Below are positions 61,610 to 64,000 of a stretch of 64,000 bases of DNA, piece after piece. The notes below the pieces were generated by a model that saw only the letters and a program-made list of their open reading frames with translations, had not been told where the DNA came from and did no database searches. The position numbers and the translations under genes were made by a program. Where the stretch lies: the NCBI RefSeq assembly GCF_024171405.1, contig NZ_JALJZT010000002.1:1488001-1552000 (forward strand). The letters run 5' to 3'. The first letter of the stretch is position 1. Each line of letters begins with the position of its first letter. This DNA comes from Qipengyuania citrea (GTDB lineage: Bacteria > Pseudomonadota > Alphaproteobacteria > Sphingomonadales > Sphingomonadaceae).

Positions 61610-62289
61610 CAGCCGAGCTCCTTTGACCAGTTAATGGAAGTGACGAATATTCCGAGCGGGTTTGTGCGAAGCGCATCCGCATTCGTGGGTGGTTGGACGG
61701 CGATGCCCAGAATCGCGGTCCAGCGGCTCGTCTCGGCGAGCGAGCCGTCACGGTAGCGGCGCTCGATCCAGGCCACGCGGAAGCTCCTCGGCGAAGCGCG
61801 GATGACGCTTGTGACATCGACCGCAACCTGTTCGCGGCCGATCGCGGCGAAAGGATCGCTGCGCCGCGCATAGTCGTTGAGCGCCAGCGCACCCTTGTCG
61901 CTGGCGAAATCATAGGCTGACAGCCAGTTCTCGCGCACCACGATCGGATCGTCGGGAATGGCGCGCACGTTTTCGATGAACCGGGCAAGATGGAACGCAA
62001 TCTGCGGATCGCTTGGGTCGAATGCGGCATTGGCGGGCGCAACGCTGCGCGCTTCGCCGAGCTTGTTCACCTCGACCACCCAGGGAACGATGGTTCCCCG
62101 CGCGTTCTGCCAGACGAGACTGCCAGTCAGGACTGCCGACAGCCCAAGCGCACCGAAAAAGGCGTAGCGCCAGCTCCTCGCCTGGATGCGCGCCGAACCG
62201 ATGCGCTCGTCCCAAACCTGGGCCGCGCGCTGGTAAGGTGTCTCGGCTTGCGGTGTCTTGCCGTATCGGATCGAAGGGCGTTTAAACAT
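61609..62289 (-). CDS. trbF: Conjugal transfer protein TrbF (VirB8-like)
   Basis: 226 residues. An N-terminal cytoplasmic tail, one TM helix (YAFFGALGLSAVLTGSLVW), and a periplasmic NTF2-like domain with IVPWVVEVNKLGEA, LARFIENVRAIPDDPIVV and TSRWTAILGIAVQPP. An inner-membrane T4SS assembly factor. It lies 6 nt after trbL. Confidence 0.92.
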   Translation of the reverse strand: MFKRPSIRYGKTPQAETPYQRAAQVWDERIGSARIQARSWRYAFFGALGLSAVLTGSLVWQNARGTIVPWVVEVNKLGEARSVAPANAAFDPSDPQIAFHLARFIENVRAIPDDPIVVRENWLSAYDFASDKGALALNDYARRSDPFAAIGREQVAVDVTSVIRASPRSFRVAWIERRYRDGSLAETSRWTAILGIAVQPPTNADALRTNPLGIFVTSINWSKELG

Positions 62290-62295
62290 GAGGCG

Positions 62296-63600
62296 TCAGT
62301 CCTTTTCCTGAGTGTCGATGGAAGCGCCTGCGCCGTGCCCGTCGCCAGCGCGAACGGTGTGCGCGGCAAGCGACGCTGAATGTCCCAGAGATTGTCGCTG
62401 CTTCATGGATTTCGCCCAGCTCGGCGGGCCGTTTTCGGACGCTGGCGAAGACGGCGGCGAGGAGGCGACCCGGCCACCCATATTGCTGGCCGCTGCGCGC
62501 GCACCTTCGCGAAAATTTCCTTTGGCGCTATCCGCCGCCTTACGAAAAGGTGAGAGGGCAGCACCGCCTGCGGCGCGTCCGACACCGGCCATGCCGCCTG
62601 CAACCGCGGCGCCGCCGCTCTTGCCTGCCGAACCTGTCGCATAGGCCATGGTGGCGCCTCCAGCAGCGCGCGATGCGCCACTGGCGACCGAGGATGCTGC
62701 GCTCGCTACAGCGCCGCCCGCAAGCTTGGCGCCGGCAATGCCGCCGACGGCTGCCCCGCCGGCCAGCACAGCGGTGCCTGCCGCGGCCCCTGCGCCGAGC
62801 TGCGGGCCGCCTGCTACGATGCCGTTGGCAATGCCGGGACCGAAAATGCCGAGCCCGAGCAGGGTAAGACTGGCGAGCACGATCGCCAGCGCGTCTTCGA
62901 TGGTCGGCTCGCCCGGAATGGCGCTGGTAAACTCAGCGAAAAGCGTCGAGCCGATCCCGATGATCACGGCGAGCACGAGTACTTTGATCCCTGAGGAGAC
63001 GACATTGCCAAGCACGCGCTCGGCCATGAAAGCGGTCTTGCCGAACAGGCCGAAAGGGATGAGCACGAAGCCTGCAAGCGTCGTCAGCTTGAATTCGATG
63101 AGCGTCACGAAGAGCTGGATCGACAGAATGAAGAAGGCGATGACCACCAAGGCCCAGGCGACGAGCAGGATGATGATCTGCAGGAAGTTCTCGAAGAAGC
63201 TTATATAGCCGAGCAGATCGGCCATCGACGCAAGCAAGGGCGCGGCAGCATCGATACCGACCTGCGCGACCCGTCCCGGCTGCAGCAGATCGCTAGCGCC
63301 AAGGCCAGATCCGCTGGCTTTGAGGCCAAGTCCGGCAAAGCTTTGAAATATGATATTGGCCAGCGCGCTCCAATTGCCGATGATGTAGGCAAAGATTCCG
63401 ACAAAGAGCGTCTTCTTGACGAGGCGCGCGATAATGTCGTCATTCTCGCCCCAGCTCCAGAACAGCGCCGCGAGTGTGACATCGATGACGATCAGCGTCG
63501 TTGCGATGAAGGCCACTTCGCCCGAAAGCAGGCCGAACCCGCTGTCGATATATTGCGAGAAAATCGCCAGAAAACGGTCGACAACGCCGGTGCCTCCCAT
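62296..63600 (-). CDS. trbL: Conjugal transfer protein TrbL (VirB6-like)
   Basis: 434 residues. About six TM helices in the N-terminal 290 residues (for example GEVAFIATTLIVIDVTLAALF, IIILLVAWALVVIAFFILSIQL, ALAIVLASLTLLGLGIFGPG), then a Gly/Ala-rich tail and a Ser/Pro-rich C-terminus. A polytopic inner-membrane T4SS component. The tail is low-complexity, as usual for the family. Confidence 0.92.
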   Translation of the reverse strand: MGGTGVVDRFLAIFSQYIDSGFGLLSGEVAFIATTLIVIDVTLAALFWSWGENDDIIARLVKKTLFVGIFAYIIGNWSALANIIFQSFAGLGLKASGSGLGASDLLQPGRVAQVGIDAAAPLLASMADLLGYISFFENFLQIIILLVAWALVVIAFFILSIQLFVTLIEFKLTTLAGFVLIPFGLFGKTAFMAERVLGNVVSSGIKVLVLAVIIGIGSTLFAEFTSAIPGEPTIEDALAIVLASLTLLGLGIFGPGIANGIVAGGPQLGAGAAAGTAVLAGGAAVGGIAGAKLAGGAVASAASSVASGASRAAGGATMAYATGSAGKSGGAAVAGGMAGVGRAAGGAALSPFRKAADSAKGNFREGARAAASNMGGRVASSPPSSPASENGPPSWAKSMKQRQSLGHSASLAAHTVRAGDGHGAGASIDTQEKD

Positions 63601-63601
63601 C

Positions 63602-63943
63602 TCAATTCTCCCCGCGCGATTGAGGGGCAGGAGATTGAGGCGCAGGAGCGCTCGTCAAGGAGTTCTCACCAACTGGGGCGTAAGCGTCGGGGTGCTCAAC
63701 CCCGAAGAAACGGCGGCGCTTTTCGGCCCAGGCGGCACGGCAATCGGGCGAGGACAGCGCGAGCTCGCCCATTTGCGCGCAGGCCCTGAGCTGCGCAGGC
63801 AGCGGATCGCCGTCAGGCTCCCAGATGCTCGTGGCAGCCTCGGGACGCACTGCAGGCTCCTCGCGCAATTGCACGAGCGTCATGGCGACAGCGAGGCCTA
63901 CAAAAACGGCTGCACCGGTGCGCGCGAGGACTTTGCTATCCAT
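63602..63943 (-). CDS. Entry-exclusion-like protein TrbK (alternative type)
   Basis: 113 residues. One N-terminal hydrophobic segment (LARTGAAVFVGLAVAMTLVQL), then LRACAQMGELALSSPDCRAAWAEKRRRFFG, the Cys-containing core of the TrbK-alt family found between trbJ and trbL, and a Pro/Ser-rich tail. It probably helps block redundant transfer, by family analogy. It ends 2 nt before the trbL start. Confidence 0.85.
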   Translation of the reverse strand: MDSKVLARTGAAVFVGLAVAMTLVQLREEPAVRPEAATSIWEPDGDPLPAQLRACAQMGELALSSPDCRAAWAEKRRRFFGVEHPDAYAPVGENSLTSAPAPQSPAPQSRGEN

Positions 63944-63949
63944 GGCGGG

Positions 63950-64000
63950 TCAGTCCGATTTGGCCGGAAGATCGCGCGGGCGCGTCGCCAGAAAGCGCCG
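63950..64000 (-). CDS. trbJ: C-terminal end of TrbJ (partial)
   Basis: The last 16 codons and TGA (63950-63952) of a leftward gene that continues beyond the window. The visible end is RRFLATRPRDLPAKSD. Called TrbJ only from its place before trbK-trbL, where trbJ is expected. Confidence 0.55.
   Translation of the reverse strand, partial: RRFLATRPRDLPAKSD

Larger units (their letters stand above)
57588..64000. mobile_element. Left end of an integrative conjugative element
   Basis: The segment starts at the tRNA-Gly 3' remnant, has a tyrosine integrase next to it, then a leftward conjugation (trb) operon running to the window end. Base composition and neighbours change here from housekeeping genes to transfer genes. 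Because the remnant reads leftward, the intact tRNA-Gly and the other border should be to the right, beyond 64000. Total size and cargo cannot be seen. Confidence 0.75.

Noticed and set aside
1..64000. CRISPR arrays or insertion sequences
   Set aside because: No regularly spaced direct repeats and no transposase-like frame were seen in the window.

Overview
The window is a 64 kb piece of a high-GC alphaproteobacterial chromosome. Gene content points to Sphingomonadales, probably Erythrobacteraceae: the ftsE-ftsX-ydcF-plsC order, hisC overlapping tyrC beside metX-metW, a UrcA-family protein, an FzlA-like protein, an unusual long PEP-carboxylase-like protein and many TonB-dependent receptors. 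This placement is inference from gene content; no rRNA is present.

Layout. 1-11.5 kb is housekeeping: ubiE (cut by the window edge), mutM, an FzlA-like GST-fold protein, two small secreted proteins, a VOC protein, metW/metX, hisC/tyrC, plsC-ydcF-ftsX-ftsE, a zinc-ribbon membrane protein and tRNA-Leu(GAG). 11.6-16.5 kb holds a small secreted protein, a UrcA protein, a TPR-sulfotransferase and a convergent TonB receptor. 17-33 kb is the most interesting part. An ABC transporter, a NikR-like ribbon-helix-helix regulator, two DUF1989 proteins, a biotin-dependent urea/guanidine carboxylase and allophanate hydrolase form a tightly packed operon, best read as guanidine assimilation. Divergent from it are two tandem MBL-fold proteins and a beta-propeller protein; downstream are a membrane di-iron oxygenase, a small membrane protein and a [2Fe-2S] ferredoxin. 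Three near-identical inverted repeats (TATTA-N16-TAATA) sit upstream of the three transcription units. They have the half-site spacing of NikR operators, while the regulator has lost most nickel ligands. I propose one regulon controlled by a non-nickel NikR homologue in place of the guanidine riboswitch.

33-49 kb returns to metabolism: a patatin-like lipase, the divergent PEPC-like protein, mtnP-glpD, putA, dcd, a thioesterase-like protein, a saccharopine-dehydrogenase-family protein, DoxX and a ZnuD-like TonB receptor with a His/Asp/Glu-rich segment. 49-57.3 kb contains a beta-barrel protein, a FecI-FecR-receptor set and a 1067-residue autotransporter, with good terminators. From 57.6 kb to the window end lies the edge of an integrative conjugative element: a 3' remnant of tRNA-Gly(GCC), a tyrosine integrase, and a leftward trb conjugation operon (trbJ-K-L-F-G-I plus a DUF2274 gene). 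The other end of the element, expected to carry the intact tRNA-Gly, lies beyond position 64000.
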